DNA of 64,000 nt from Actibacterium sp. 188UL27-1 (GTDB lineage: Bacteria; Pseudomonadota; Alphaproteobacteria; Rhodobacterales; Rhodobacteraceae): assembly GCF_016901225.1 (NCBI RefSeq), contig NZ_JAFEUL010000001.1, positions 362,773 through 426,772 of the forward strand. Direction: 5' to 3'. This document shows, in pieces, positions 1-9,900 of this stretch. The notes beneath the pieces are model-generated. The model saw only the letters and a list, made by a program, of their open reading frames with translations, had not been told where the DNA came from and did no database searches. The position numbers and the translations under genes were made by a program. Each line of letters begins with the position of its first letter. Within the stretch, counting starts at the first letter, position 1.

Positions 1-2
1 GG

Positions 3-539
3 TTGCGTGACATACCGCTGGAACGGATCCCGGCCACCGGTGTGCTGGCCGCCACGTTCTTTGTCGCGTCGCTCATCCATGTGCCGGTCGGGCCCAGTTC
101 GGTCCATCTGATGTTGAACGGACTGGCCGGGCTGGTCCTGGGCTGGGCCGTCTTTCCGGCGGTGCTTGTGGGCCTGATCCTGCAGGCGGCTTTCTTTGGT
201 TTTGGTGGCTTGACCGTATTGGGGGTGAACACCCTGATCGTCGCCTTGCCCGCGATTGCGGTTCATCTGGCGCTGCGCCGGGCTATTTCCGCCGCACCCC
301 CACCCAAAGCCGCGATCTGGGGCGCCGTGGGCGGCGCTGCGGCGATTGCGCTGACAGCATGTTGTGTCGCCTTGGCCTTAACGCTGGGCGGCGATGCGTT
401 CATCCCCGCGGCACAACTGGTTTTGATCGCTCACTTGCCGGTCATGCTGGTCGAAGCGGCGCTGACGGGTGCGGCCATCTATCTGATGCGGCTGGTCAAA
501 CCCGAACTCTTTCACCCCATGGTCAGGGTCGCGGCGTGA
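3..539 (+). CDS. cbiM: ECF nickel/cobalt transporter substrate-specific component CbiM (5' end cut by window)
   Basis: This is the membrane S-component of an energy-coupling-factor importer for cobalt or nickel. The visible part (about 178 residues) starts at a TTG that is only the window edge. Family members begin further upstream with an MHI-type N-terminus that carries the metal-binding histidine, so that part is missing here. The stretch SLIHVPVGPSSVHLMLNGL followed by an LGWAVFPAV-type segment is typical of CbiM, with four to five hydrophobic helices after it. The stop codon overlaps the start of the next gene in an ATGA arrangement. The operon continues with CbiL-like, CbiQ and CbiO genes. 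The metal cannot be decided without the N-terminus. Any cobalamin riboswitch would lie outside the window. Confidence 0.9.
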   Translation: MRDIPLERIPATGVLAATFFVASLIHVPVGPSSVHLMLNGLAGLVLGWAVFPAVLVGLILQAAFFGFGGLTVLGVNTLIVALPAIAVHLALRRAISAAPPPKAAIWGAVGGAAAIALTACCVALALTLGGDAFIPAAQLVLIAHLPVMLVEAALTGAAIYLMRLVKPELFHPMVRVAA

Positions 540-1102
540 TGCGGCCCCTCGCCGTGCTGCTGTTGCTGATCTGCTGGCCTGGTGCGGCGATGGCCCACGG
601 CGTGATTGCCGATATCTTCGCAAGCGGTGGTCAGATCGAAGGGGAGATCGCCTTTTCAAGCGGGCATGTGGCGGCTGGTGCAACTGTCATCGTCACGGAT
701 CCCCAAGGTACTGCTTTGGGGGAAACGATCACAAACGATGACGGTTTCTTTTCGTTTGTCCCGGTTCAGCCAGTGGCCCACCATTTTCGCGCGGATCTGG
801 GCTCGGGCCATGTCGCGGTCATGGTGATGGCGGAGGCCGAGATCCGCGCCCTGATGATGGGGCAAAGCCCGCGCCCTGCCACGCCGAGTGACGAGGTGAG
901 ACCGGAAGCGAGCGCAACGACTACAGAGGATCAACAGGCCCTCGCAACGCTGATCCGGCAGGAAACCCGCCTTCTAAAGCGAGAGATCGCGGCTCTGCGC
1001 GAGCGGCAGACCTTCCAGTCCATCCTGGGTGGGATTGGCTACATTGCCGGTCTGTTCGGGTTGGGCTTTTACCTGGCCGCGCGGCATCGGTTGGACCGAT
1101 AG
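539..1102 (+). CDS. CbiL/NikL-like accessory protein of the ECF metal transporter
   Basis: A 187-residue protein with a signal peptide (MRPLAVLLLLICWPGAAMA), an extracytoplasmic beta-sandwich-like segment (about residues 25-100), a charged, probably coiled linker (about 115-155) and one C-terminal membrane helix (about 160-180). This architecture is that of the CbiL/NikL-type extra subunits that accompany nickel/cobalt ECF transporters and replace CbiN. I chose the ATG at 539 because it overlaps the cbiM stop codon and directly precedes the signal peptide; a longer in-frame extension to 359 lies inside cbiM and is not credible. The presence of an L-type rather than an N-type subunit leans toward nickel, but this is inference. 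Confidence 0.75.
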   Translation: MRPLAVLLLLICWPGAAMAHGVIADIFASGGQIEGEIAFSSGHVAAGATVIVTDPQGTALGETITNDDGFFSFVPVQPVAHHFRADLGSGHVAVMVMAEAEIRALMMGQSPRPATPSDEVRPEASATTTEDQQALATLIRQETRLLKREIAALRERQTFQSILGGIGYIAGLFGLGFYLAARHRLDR

Positions 1103-1105
1103 GGC

Positions 1106-1882
1106 ATGTCATCGGTCTTTCCAGTTTCGGCCCTGGGGCGCGAGGGTGCAGGCGGCCTGTCTGCCACAGACCCCAGATTGCGCATTGTCACGGCGGCCAT
1201 ATTTGCGGTCATCTGCGTGTCCCTTACCAGTTTGATCGCGCTACTGCTGGCGCTGGCGGGCGCCGTTGCCCTTGCCGCGGGGTTTAACCTGCCCGCAGGC
1301 CCAACGGCGCGGCGCATGGCGGCGATGGATGGTTTCATCCTGTTTCTTCTGATCTCTTTGCCCTTCACGGTGCCAGGCGCCCCGCTATTCACGCTCTGGG
1401 GACTGACAGCCAGCCTGGAGGGACTAACCCTCGCCATGCAAATTGCGCTGAAATCCAATGCCGTGATCCTGAGTGTCATGGCGCTGGTAGGGACGGTCTC
1501 GCCGGTTACCTTGGGCAGCGCGCTCCACGCATTGCACGTGCCCGGCGCCTTGGTGCATCTGCTGCTGTTCACGACCCGGTATATCGGGGTGCTGCAAGAC
1601 GAATATGCCCGCCTGCGATTGGCCATGCGCGCGCGAGCCTTTCGCCCGGCCAACACGCTGCATACTTATCGCAGCTTTGGTTACCTGGTGGGTATGATGC
1701 TGATCCGCGCGCTCGACCGGTCCGACCGGATCATGGAAGCCATGAAATGCCGGGGCTTTGACGGTCGTCTGCATGTAATGGCCCGGTTTCGGCTGGCATA
1801 TGCCGATTGGATTTTTGTAGGCGTGATTGGGTTAGGTCTGTTGGCGCTTATCGGGGTTGAATGGTGGTTGCGTGCTGCTTGA
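1106..1882 (+). CDS. cbiQ: ECF transporter transmembrane component CbiQ
   Basis: A 258-residue T-component that couples the two ATPase subunits to the CbiM substrate-binding unit. It has about five hydrophobic segments. It also carries the two diagnostic coupling-helix motifs of the A-R-x motif type, seen here as AMRARAF and AMKCRGF near residues 172 and 213. Length matches CbiQ proteins. It starts 3 bases after the previous stop codon, and its end overlaps the ATPase gene, which indicates one translationally coupled operon. Confidence 0.93.
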   Translation: MSSVFPVSALGREGAGGLSATDPRLRIVTAAIFAVICVSLTSLIALLLALAGAVALAAGFNLPAGPTARRMAAMDGFILFLLISLPFTVPGAPLFTLWGLTASLEGLTLAMQIALKSNAVILSVMALVGTVSPVTLGSALHALHVPGALVHLLLFTTRYIGVLQDEYARLRLAMRARAFRPANTLHTYRSFGYLVGMMLIRALDRSDRIMEAMKCRGFDGRLHVMARFRLAYADWIFVGVIGLGLLALIGVEWWLRAA

Positions 1883-2543
1883 ATTGTCTGGTGTCACGTT
1901 TGGCTATACTGATCGTCCACCGATCCTGTGCGGTGCAGACCTGACCCTCGCCGCCGGGGAGCGGCTTTGCGTGACCGGTGCGAACGGATCAGGGAAATCA
2001 ACGCTCCTGCGCCTGATTGTCGGTTTGATCCGCCCGACTGCCGGGACAATCACGGCCTTTGGCCATCCCTGTCTGGGGGAGGCCGATTTTGCGAAGGTGC
2101 GCCGCCGGGTCGGGCTGGTCTTTCAAGACCCTGACGATCAACTGTTTTGTCCCACTGTGGCCGAGGATGTGGCCTTTGGTCCGCTCAATCTGGGCCAGAC
2201 CCGGGACAAAGCGATGGCGACGGTCGCGCGCGTTCTGGCGCAACTTGACCTACGTCACTTGCAAGACCGCGTGACCTATCAGCTTTCGGGTGGGGAGCGG
2301 CGTCTGGTGACGCTTGCCACGGTTCTGGCCATGAATCCGGAGGTTTTGTTGTTGGATGAACCCACCAATGCGCTGGACGCCGACAATCAGGCCCGCCTGA
2401 CAGACGTGCTGCAAGCCCTGCCACACGCCATGGTCATCGTCAGCCACGATGCCGCCTTTCGCGCTGCCTTGGGCAACCGGGCGCTGGTGTTGCAAAACGG
2501 ACAACTATCACCGGTTGCTCAAGATCCCGTCAAAACCGTGTAA
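1872..2543 (+). CDS. cbiO: ECF transporter ATP-binding protein CbiO
   Basis: ATPase of the nickel/cobalt ECF importer, about 223 residues. Walker A is GANGSGKST, the ABC signature is LSGGERR, Walker B is LLLDEP, and the H-loop is VSHD. I prefer the GTG at 1872 (product starting MLLELSGVTFGY, the usual CbiO beginning). A TTG at 1857 in the same frame would add five residues and is possible. The gene overlaps the cbiQ stop. It ends with a short tail after the nucleotide-binding domain, so it is a single-domain ATPase that would act as a homodimer with CbiQ. Confidence 0.93.
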   Translation: MLLELSGVTFGYTDRPPILCGADLTLAAGERLCVTGANGSGKSTLLRLIVGLIRPTAGTITAFGHPCLGEADFAKVRRRVGLVFQDPDDQLFCPTVAEDVAFGPLNLGQTRDKAMATVARVLAQLDLRHLQDRVTYQLSGGERRLVTLATVLAMNPEVLLLDEPTNALDADNQARLTDVLQALPHAMVIVSHDAAFRAALGNRALVLQNGQLSPVAQDPVKTV

Positions 2544-2609
2544 GATGAATTGTATTCAAACGGCGGAACCGTCACACACAGCGCCGCATCGTCCCTGACA
2601 GGAGCGCCC

Positions 2610-3227
2610 ATGTTGGACGCCACCGCCCGCAAGATCATCGACCGCCCGTTGAATTGGATGGGCGCGCGCCTGGCCGCGCGAGGTGTGACGGCGAACCAGG
2701 TGACCCTGGCCGGGCTTGTGCTTGGATTGGCGGCGGCGGGGCTGATCGGTTTCGGCCTGCACCTTGCGGCCCTGCTGCTGTTGCTCGCAAGCCGATTGGC
2801 GGATGGGTTGGACGGGGCCGTGGCCCGGGCCTCTCGGCAAACCGATTTTGGCGGATACCTCGATATTGCGGCCGATTTCCTGTTTTACGGCGCGATCCCC
2901 ATGGCCTTTGTCATGTCGGATCCCGCGGGCAACGGGGCTGCGGGGGCGTTCCTGCTGACCAGCTTTTACTTCAATGGCACAAGCTTTCTGGGCTTTGCGG
3001 TCCTGGCCGAAAAGAAACAGATGCAGACCGACGCGCGGGGTGTAAAATCGCTCTACTTCACGGGTGGCTTGTTGGAAGGGACCGAAACGATTGCCTTTTT
3101 CGTGGCCCTTTGTCTATTTCCCGCGTGGTTCGCACCGCTTGCCTGGATCTTTGGCAGCTTGTGCTTTGTCACGGCGGTGTCGCGTATCCTACTGGCGCGC
3201 CGGGTTTTTCCCGATGTCGCGCCCTAA
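2610..3227 (+). CDS. CDP-alcohol phosphatidyltransferase family protein (YnjF-like)
   Basis: A 205-residue integral membrane enzyme of the CDP-alcohol phosphatidyltransferase superfamily, which transfers a phosphatidyl group from CDP-diacylglycerol to an alcohol. The catalytic signature is present as DGLDGAVAR followed by G-x3-D-x3-D (GYLDIAAD) near residues 68-92, within about six hydrophobic helices. The ATG at 2610 has GGAG at 2601-2604 upstream; codons back to 2550 are open but lack a site. The alcohol acceptor is not deducible. It directly precedes ynjB/C/D-like genes, as E. coli ynjF neighbours ynjBCD, so it is best compared with YnjF. Confidence 0.85.
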   Translation: MLDATARKIIDRPLNWMGARLAARGVTANQVTLAGLVLGLAAAGLIGFGLHLAALLLLLASRLADGLDGAVARASRQTDFGGYLDIAADFLFYGAIPMAFVMSDPAGNGAAGAFLLTSFYFNGTSFLGFAVLAEKKQMQTDARGVKSLYFTGGLLEGTETIAFFVALCLFPAWFAPLAWIFGSLCFVTAVSRILLARRVFPDVAP

Positions 3228-3251
3228 TAACCTCAAGTACAAGGACTTCCC

Positions 3252-4454
3252 ATGAGACGTATCCTTTTGGCGGCGGGCCTCATGCTCGCCGCAGTCACCG
3301 CAAAAGCTGAGCCCGTGCCCGCGGATTGGGACGCCGTTCTGGCCGAGGCCAAGGGCCAAACCGTCTATTGGAACGCCTGGGGTGGCTCGACCACGACCAA
3401 CGATTTCATCGCCTGGATCGGCAGTCAGGTACAATCCGAATACGATGTGACCCTGGAACATGTGAAACTGTCCGATACGGCGGATGCGGTCAGCCGGGTC
3501 CTGGCCGAGAAAACGGCGGGCCAGGATGATAACGGCGCGGTCGACCTTATTTGGATCAATGGCGCGAATTTTGCCGCGATGAAGGAGGCCGATTTGCTTT
3601 TTGGCCCCTTTGCCGAAGATCTGCCCAACTGGCGGTATGTGGACGTCGATGGCAAAACGGTCCGCACGGATTTCACCGTGCCGGTCGAGGGGTATGAGAG
3701 CCCCTGGGCCATGGCGCAGGTCGTGTTCATCCATGACACGGCGCGGCTGCCCGACCGGCTGGGCAGCATGGCGGCGCTGGCCGATTGGACCAGGGACAAT
3801 CCGGGGCGCTTCACCTTTCCGCAACCACCTGATTTTCTGGGGGCGACATTCCTGAAGCAGGCCCTGATCGACCTCGCGGATGATCCATCGGTTTTGCAAA
3901 ATCCGGTGGAGGACGCAGACTATGACGCGGTGACCGCCCCGCTTTGGGCTTTTCTGGAGGATCTGACCCCAAACCTCTGGCGCCAGGGGCGCGCCTATCC
4001 CCAAACCGGACCGCGCCAGTTGCAGTTGATCGCGGATGGGGAGATCGATCTGGCCCTCTCGTTCAGTCCCGGTGAAGCCTCCACCGCAATCGCCAATTTT
4101 CAACTGCCCGAAACGGCGCGGACCTTCGTGTTGGACAAGGGCACGCTGGGCAATGCCAGCTTCGTCGCCATTCCCTACAACAGTGGCTCCAAGGCTGGGG
4201 CGATGGTCGTGGCGAACATGCTGCTCTCGCCCGAGGCGCAGGCGCGCGCGCAGGATCCCGGCGTGCTTGGCTACGGTACGGTGCTTGACATGGCGAAGCT
4301 GGACGAGGGCGACCGCGCGGCCTTTGCGGCGCTGGATCTGGGCATCGCGACCCTTACGCCAGAGCAGCTTGGCCCTGCACAGCCTGAACCGCATCCCAGC
4401 TGGATGACCCGGATCAGTGCCGATTGGACGACGCGTTTCGGGGTGGCCGAGTAA
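3252..4454 (+). CDS. ABC transporter solute-binding protein, YnjB-like
   Basis: A 400-residue periplasmic binding protein with a signal peptide (MRRILLAAGLMLAAVTAKA). The mature start (QTVYWNAWGGSTTTNDFI...) and the overall layout resemble E. coli YnjB, a distant relative of thiamine and iron type-II binding proteins. It lies 24 bases after the YnjF-like gene and 4 bases before the permease, in the same order as the ABC importer ynjBCD. The YnjB substrate is unknown, so none is claimed. The start at 3252 is the only ATG that gives a complete signal peptide. Confidence 0.85.
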   Translation: MRRILLAAGLMLAAVTAKAEPVPADWDAVLAEAKGQTVYWNAWGGSTTTNDFIAWIGSQVQSEYDVTLEHVKLSDTADAVSRVLAEKTAGQDDNGAVDLIWINGANFAAMKEADLLFGPFAEDLPNWRYVDVDGKTVRTDFTVPVEGYESPWAMAQVVFIHDTARLPDRLGSMAALADWTRDNPGRFTFPQPPDFLGATFLKQALIDLADDPSVLQNPVEDADYDAVTAPLWAFLEDLTPNLWRQGRAYPQTGPRQLQLIADGEIDLALSFSPGEASTAIANFQLPETARTFVLDKGTLGNASFVAIPYNSGSKAGAMVVANMLLSPEAQARAQDPGVLGYGTVLDMAKLDEGDRAAFAALDLGIATLTPEQLGPAQPEPHPSWMTRISADWTTRFGVAE

Positions 4455-4458
4455 CGCA

Positions 4459-6144
4459 ATGCAACGTATCGCATGGCTGCCCGCACTGACCCTTGCGGCC
4501 ATGCTCGGCCCGGTACTGGCGGGGTTGGTCGGAACCATTCTGCCAGCACTGGGCTACTTTCCTGCGGCGGGGGCGGACCGACTGACGCTGGAGCCACTGC
4601 AAGATCTGCTTGCATGGCCGGGTCTACCCCGGGCCACCTGGTTGAGCGTCAGCACGGGCCTGCTGGCCACAGGCCTGTCCCTGGCCATCGTTGCGCTGAT
4701 AACGGCGGGATGGATCGGCACCCGGGCCTTTCGCGCGCTTGAGCGGTTGTTGTCGCCGCTTTTGTCGGTGCCCCATGCGGCGGCGGCGTTTGGGATTGCC
4801 TTTCTCATCGCACCGTCGGGATGGGTCGTGCGGTTGATATCCCCGTGGGCGACGGGATGGGCCCAGCCGCCCGACGTGCTGATCGTGCAGGACCCGTGGG
4901 GATTGGCGATGGTCGCGGGCCTTGTCGTCAAGGAGGTGCCGTTCTTGATGTTGATGACGCTCGCCGCCCTGGGCCAGACGGATGCCAACCGCGCTTTGAC
5001 CGTGGCGCAAAGCCTTGGTTATGGCCGGATCACAGGTTGGATGCGCACGGTATTCCCCCGGATCTACGCCCAGATCCGCCTGCCGGTCTATGTGGTACTG
5101 GTCTATTCCATGTCGGTCGTGGATGTGGCGGTCATCCTGGGGCCAAACACACCGCCCACCCTGTCGGTACAGATCGTGCGGTGGATGAACGATCCTGACC
5201 TTGCCTTGCGGTTGCAAGCGGCGGCGGCGGCGCTGCTGCAACTGGCGCTGGTCCTGGCCACGGTAACCCTGTGGTGGCTGGCGGAGAGGGCGGTCGCCTG
5301 GCTGGGCCACCGATTGATTGCCACCGGTGCCCGGGGGCGGGCGGACCGGATGCAACGTCAATTGGGTCTGTGCGCAGGGGCGGCGGTGGCAGCGGCGGTT
5401 CTGCTTGGCCTGCTCAGCCTCGCCGTCTGGTCGGTCGCGGGCTTTTGGAGCTACCCCGATCTGCTGCCAAACAGCCTGACCCTGCGCACCTGGATGCGCC
5501 ACGGGCCCGACCTGTGGACTACGGCACTCGAAACGGCCGTGATTGCCGTCACCGCCACCGGTTTGGCACTGCTTCTGGCCTTGGGCTGCCTTGAGGCAGA
5601 ATACCGTTACGGTTTGCGGATGCGGACAGGCGGTCTGTTCATCCTGTACCTGCCGCTTTTGGTGCCGCAAACCGCATTTCTGCCGGGGTTGCAGACCCTG
5701 CTGCTCAGCATCGGGGCGGATGCCGGGCGCGGGCCGGTCATCGCCACGCATCTGGTCTTTGTGCTGCCTTATGTCTTTTTGTCCCTCGGCGATCCGTTTC
5801 GTGCTTGGGATCCCCGCTATGGCACGATCGCAAGCGCGCTGTCCGCCAGCCCGGATCAGGTATTGTGGCGGGTCCGCCTGCCCATGCTTCTGGCGCCGGT
5901 CCTGACCGCTTGCGCTGTGGGGATCGCGGTGTCGGTCGGGCAATACCTGCCGACGCTGCTTGTGGGGGGAGGCCGGGTTCAAACGCTCACGACCGAGGCC
6001 GTCGCCCTGGCCGCTGGCGGAGACAGGCGCGCGATCGGGGTCCATGGCCTGGTCCAGACCCTGGCCGCATTGCTTCCCTTTGCCGCCGCCGTTTTGCTGC
6101 CCACCCTGATCTGGCGCAACCGCCGGGGGCTGCGCCATGGGTGA
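4459..6144 (+). CDS. ABC transporter permease, fused double-domain, YnjC-like
   Basis: A 561-residue permease with two homologous halves, each with about six membrane helices. A large hydrophobic block occupies residues 1-290 and a second one 305-560. Binding-protein-dependent permease loop features are recognisable in both halves (TVAQSLGYGRITGWMRTVF in the first, ASALSASPDQVLWRVRLPM in the second). Fused permeases of this kind occur in the ThiP/FbpB/YnjC group. The ATG at 4459 lies 4 bases after the YnjB-like stop; an in-frame ATG at 4417 inside the previous gene is less likely. The stop overlaps the ATPase start by 8 bases. Confidence 0.87.
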   Translation: MQRIAWLPALTLAAMLGPVLAGLVGTILPALGYFPAAGADRLTLEPLQDLLAWPGLPRATWLSVSTGLLATGLSLAIVALITAGWIGTRAFRALERLLSPLLSVPHAAAAFGIAFLIAPSGWVVRLISPWATGWAQPPDVLIVQDPWGLAMVAGLVVKEVPFLMLMTLAALGQTDANRALTVAQSLGYGRITGWMRTVFPRIYAQIRLPVYVVLVYSMSVVDVAVILGPNTPPTLSVQIVRWMNDPDLALRLQAAAAALLQLALVLATVTLWWLAERAVAWLGHRLIATGARGRADRMQRQLGLCAGAAVAAAVLLGLLSLAVWSVAGFWSYPDLLPNSLTLRTWMRHGPDLWTTALETAVIAVTATGLALLLALGCLEAEYRYGLRMRTGGLFILYLPLLVPQTAFLPGLQTLLLSIGADAGRGPVIATHLVFVLPYVFLSLGDPFRAWDPRYGTIASALSASPDQVLWRVRLPMLLAPVLTACAVGIAVSVGQYLPTLLVGGGRVQTLTTEAVALAAGGDRRAIGVHGLVQTLAALLPFAAAVLLPTLIWRNRRGLRHG

Positions 6145-6772
6145 ACGCGGCTTGCGCCTGTCGCAGATCTGCATCGCCCGGGGGGAGGCGATCCTTCTGG
6201 AACTCGACCTGCATATCGCACCGGGCGAGGTGCTGACGGTGATGGGGCCATCGGGTGCGGGCAAATCCACCCTGTTATCCCTGATCATCGGAACCCTGAG
6301 GAGGGATTTTAACGCGGCGGGGCGGGTTCTGCTGGACGGGCGGGACATCACGGATCTGCCCACAGCCAAGCGCCGGGTTGGCATCCTGTTCCAGGACGAT
6401 CTGCTGTTTCCGCATCTGTCCGTTGGGGAGAACTTGGCCTTTGGCCTCTCAGCCGATGTCAAAGGTCGCGCCATCCGTCGTGCGCGGGTGGAAACGGCCT
6501 TGGATGAGATCGGATTGACCGGCTTTGCCGACCGCGATCCCGCCACCCTGTCGGGTGGGCAGAAGGCGCGCGTTGCCTTGATGCGCATGCTGCTGTCCGA
6601 ACCTTGCGCCTTGCTACTGGATGAGGCGTTCTCCCGCCTTGATACGGCGCGGCGCGACCAGATCCGCGCATTGGTCTTTGATTATGCCAGCAGACGGGGG
6701 TTGCCGACACTGATGGTGACCCACGATATGGCGGATGCGCGGGCGGCGGGTGGAAAAGTGATCCAGATCTGA
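6137..6772 (+). CDS. ABC transporter ATP-binding protein, YnjD-like
   Basis: A 211-residue ATPase with Walker A GPSGAGKST, Q-loop FQDDLLFPHLS, signature LSGGQKAR, Walker B LLLDEAF and H-loop VTHD. Its short length without a C-terminal regulatory domain fits the YnjD/ThiQ group. It ends the ynjF-B-C-D-like operon; E. coli ynjE (sulfurtransferase) has no counterpart here. The gene overlaps the permease stop by 8 bases, which fits coupled translation. Confidence 0.9.
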   Translation: MGERGLRLSQICIARGEAILLELDLHIAPGEVLTVMGPSGAGKSTLLSLIIGTLRRDFNAAGRVLLDGRDITDLPTAKRRVGILFQDDLLFPHLSVGENLAFGLSADVKGRAIRRARVETALDEIGLTGFADRDPATLSGGQKARVALMRMLLSEPCALLLDEAFSRLDTARRDQIRALVFDYASRRGLPTLMVTHDMADARAAGGKVIQI

Positions 6773-6973
6773 CGGTCCCTGATGTTCGTATAATGATTTC
6801 TTATCAATGGCTTGGCGGATTTTTGGTGCCAGGCTAGGCGAAAAGGACGGAACGTAATCCGCGAAACCGATAATCTGTCATACATTCGTTAAGAATGCGG
6901 CTATTGTGCGGCCATGCGCTGGACGACGGTTTGCCATCGACCCAGCAATTGGCACGCAATGCAAGGGCTTCCC

Positions 6974-9900
6974 ATGTCGATTATTTTCTCTGAAATTATG
7001 TTCAATCCAACCTCCAGCGAAGATGACTGGGAATGGGTCGAGATCGTAAATACCGGCGCTGCGGCGGTGGATCTGTCTGGTTGGGTGTTTGATGATTTCA
7101 ATTCGGTGGCGCTGTCAGAGGCCAATATTACCGCCGGCACAGTTGGCGCAGGCGGATCGGCGATCCTTTACAATTCCGATGACCTGGCGGCTGCCGATTT
7201 CGAAGCAGCCTGGGGGGCTGGTCTGAACCTCGTGGGCGTCAGCAACTGGAACGCGGCGGCCATGAACAATGGCGGTGATACAATTGGTCTATGGTCGAGC
7301 TTTGCCGATTACGACGGCGACAACACAGACCAGGCCAATGCCCAGATCTCGTTTGCCTATCCCAATATCGACGATGGCGCGGGCTCGATCTACCTGACCG
7401 ATCTTGCGCTTGACCCGACTAATCCGGACAATTGGGCGCTGTCGACCGATGGTGCCGAAACGCCCGTGGGCACCGCCGCCGCATCAGCCGCTGCGGGTGG
7501 CAATTCCGGCAGCGATGTCGGCTCCCCCGCGGCGCTGACACCGCCACCGGCGGGCCCCGTTTTCTCAGAAACATTCGATTATGGAGAAAGCGGCGATGCG
7601 GCTGCCTTTACCGTGACCGACACAGCCGGAGCGGCTGCGTTCTTTGGGGAGGAGAGCAGCTTTGACTATTTCGGCATTTTCGATGCCGACGGGGATGGCG
7701 GTGCCGATTTCGGCGGTGATGCGGCGCCGACAGGCTTCAACATCTATACCAACATCGCGGACAACTACCTTGGGGGTTCCGACATTGACGGCGGTACACC
7801 TGCGATCGAGGAGCCTGCCTTTCTAACCTGGAGCGGGATCGACATCACCGGTTTGTCCAACCTGCGCATCTCGGCCGATCTGGCCACCGATGACAGCGAT
7901 GCGGCTCTGGACCCCGATGATTTCATCTCGTTCGAGGTCAGCATCGATGGTGGTGCCTTTGAGCAGGTCATGGCGTTCGAGACATTGGACGCCACCACGT
8001 TCAACCAGAACACGTTCCTGCAAGATACCGACTTTGACGGTATCGGGGATGGGGACGCGCTGACCTCTGCCTTTGCGACATTCTCCGATGATTTTGCCGT
8101 TTCTGGCAGCACCTTGGATCTGCGGGTCGCCGTTCGGGTGGATGCGGGCCGCGAAGATTTCGGTATCGACAATATCACGCTTGATGAAGTTGTCCCCGCG
8201 GGGACAACCCTGACCATCGCCGCGACTGACGCCGACAAGCCCGAAGGTGACACAGGCACGACCGATTTCACCTTTACCGTGACCCGCACCGGTGACACCG
8301 ATGCCGCGGGTGATGTCGATTTTGCCGTGACGTCAACCCAGGCCGATGCTGCGGATTTTGGCGGTCCACTGCCGTCCGGTACGGTCAGCTTTGCCGCGGG
8401 TGAGACGTCAAAGGTCATCACCGTCTCGGCCACCGGTGACACGGATGCCGAAGCCGACGAAGCGTTCACCGTCACGCTGTCTAATGCAACGGGCGGGGCG
8501 TCCATCACCACGGCAGAGGCCACCGGCACGATCCGGAATGACGATGGCATCGCCATCACCAAGATTCACGAGATCCAGGGGACCGAAGACCAGAACCTGC
8601 TGGATGACCAGATCGTCACGGTCGAGGCGATTGTGGTCGGCGATTTCCAGGACGGTGACGCCGATGCGGGCCGCAACCTGCGCGGTTTCTACATCCAGGA
8701 AGAGGATGCCGATGCCGACGACGATGCGGCGACCTCGGAAGGGATCTTTGTCTTTGAAGGCGGCGATTTCGGCACGGATGTGAATGTCGGGGACAAGGTT
8801 CAGATCACCGGCACGGTTGATGAATTCTTTGGCGAAACCCAGATCGATACGATCACCAACATCACGGTCCTTTCATCGGGCAATGAGACGCCGACGGCGG
8901 CGAACATCACCCTGCCGTCAGCGGCGACCGCTATCAGCCAGGGTGGCGATATCGAACCTGATCTGGAGGCCTTTGAGGGCATGTTGGTGAACTTCACCAA
9001 TACCCTTACCATTACCGAGATGTTCCAGTTGGACCGGTTCAACGAGATCAAGTTGAGCGAAGGGCCCCGCCCCCAGCAATTCAGCCAGATCAACACGCCC
9101 GATGTCGATGCATTCGCCGCTTATCAGGAAGAGATCGGATCGCGCACCATCACCTATGATGACGGGTTGAGCGAACAGAACGCCGATATCGGAAATCTTG
9201 ACGGGTTTGGGCCCGACTTCACCACGGCCTCTGACATCCGGATGGGCGATACGATTGACGGGCTGTCCGGTGTTCTCAGCTATCAGTGGGCGGGCAACAG
9301 CGCGTCTGCGGCCACCTGGCGGGTCCGCGCGACCGAGGATGGGGAGAACACGTTCGACAAGACCAACGAACGGGACGCCGCCCCCGCGGATGTGGGCGGT
9401 GCGCTTAAGGTCGCCAGCTTCAACGTGTTGAACTATTTCACCACGTTGGATGACGGGATCAGCCGCAATGACAATCCGCTGACCGAGGTTGGTCTGGAAC
9501 CCCGCGGCGCCGATGATTTGACCGCCATTACGGGTGCCGCCGCGCCTGATTCCGACGGCCCAGGGGCAACCGATCCGAACGCGGAATTCGACCGGCAGAC
9601 CGAGAAACTGGTCAATGCGATCCTCACCCTCGATGCCGATGTTCTGGGATTGGTCGAGATCGAGAATGACTTCCTGGCAGGCTCCCCCGGCAATGCGATT
9701 GAGAACCTGGTGGAGGAACTGAACGCGGTTGCCGGTGTAGGGACCTATGATTGGGTCGATCCGGGGATGCAGTTCGTAGATGTGTCAGACGCCATTTCCA
9801 ACGGTCTGATCTACCAGCCTGCCAAGGTGCAACTGGCCCCCGGCACCTCGGTCGAGGTGCTGCGCGATGCGGATCTGGCGGGCCTTGGCCTGGATTTTGG

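Noticed and set aside
3189-4538. Open frame of 449 codons on the minus strand
   Set aside because: Antisense to the YnjB-like gene, whose signal peptide and family layout are clear.
4624-6588. Open frame of 654 codons on the minus strand
   Set aside because: It is antisense to the YnjC/YnjD-like genes, is rich in Arg, Pro, Gln and Gly, and shows no domain; an artefact of high GC.
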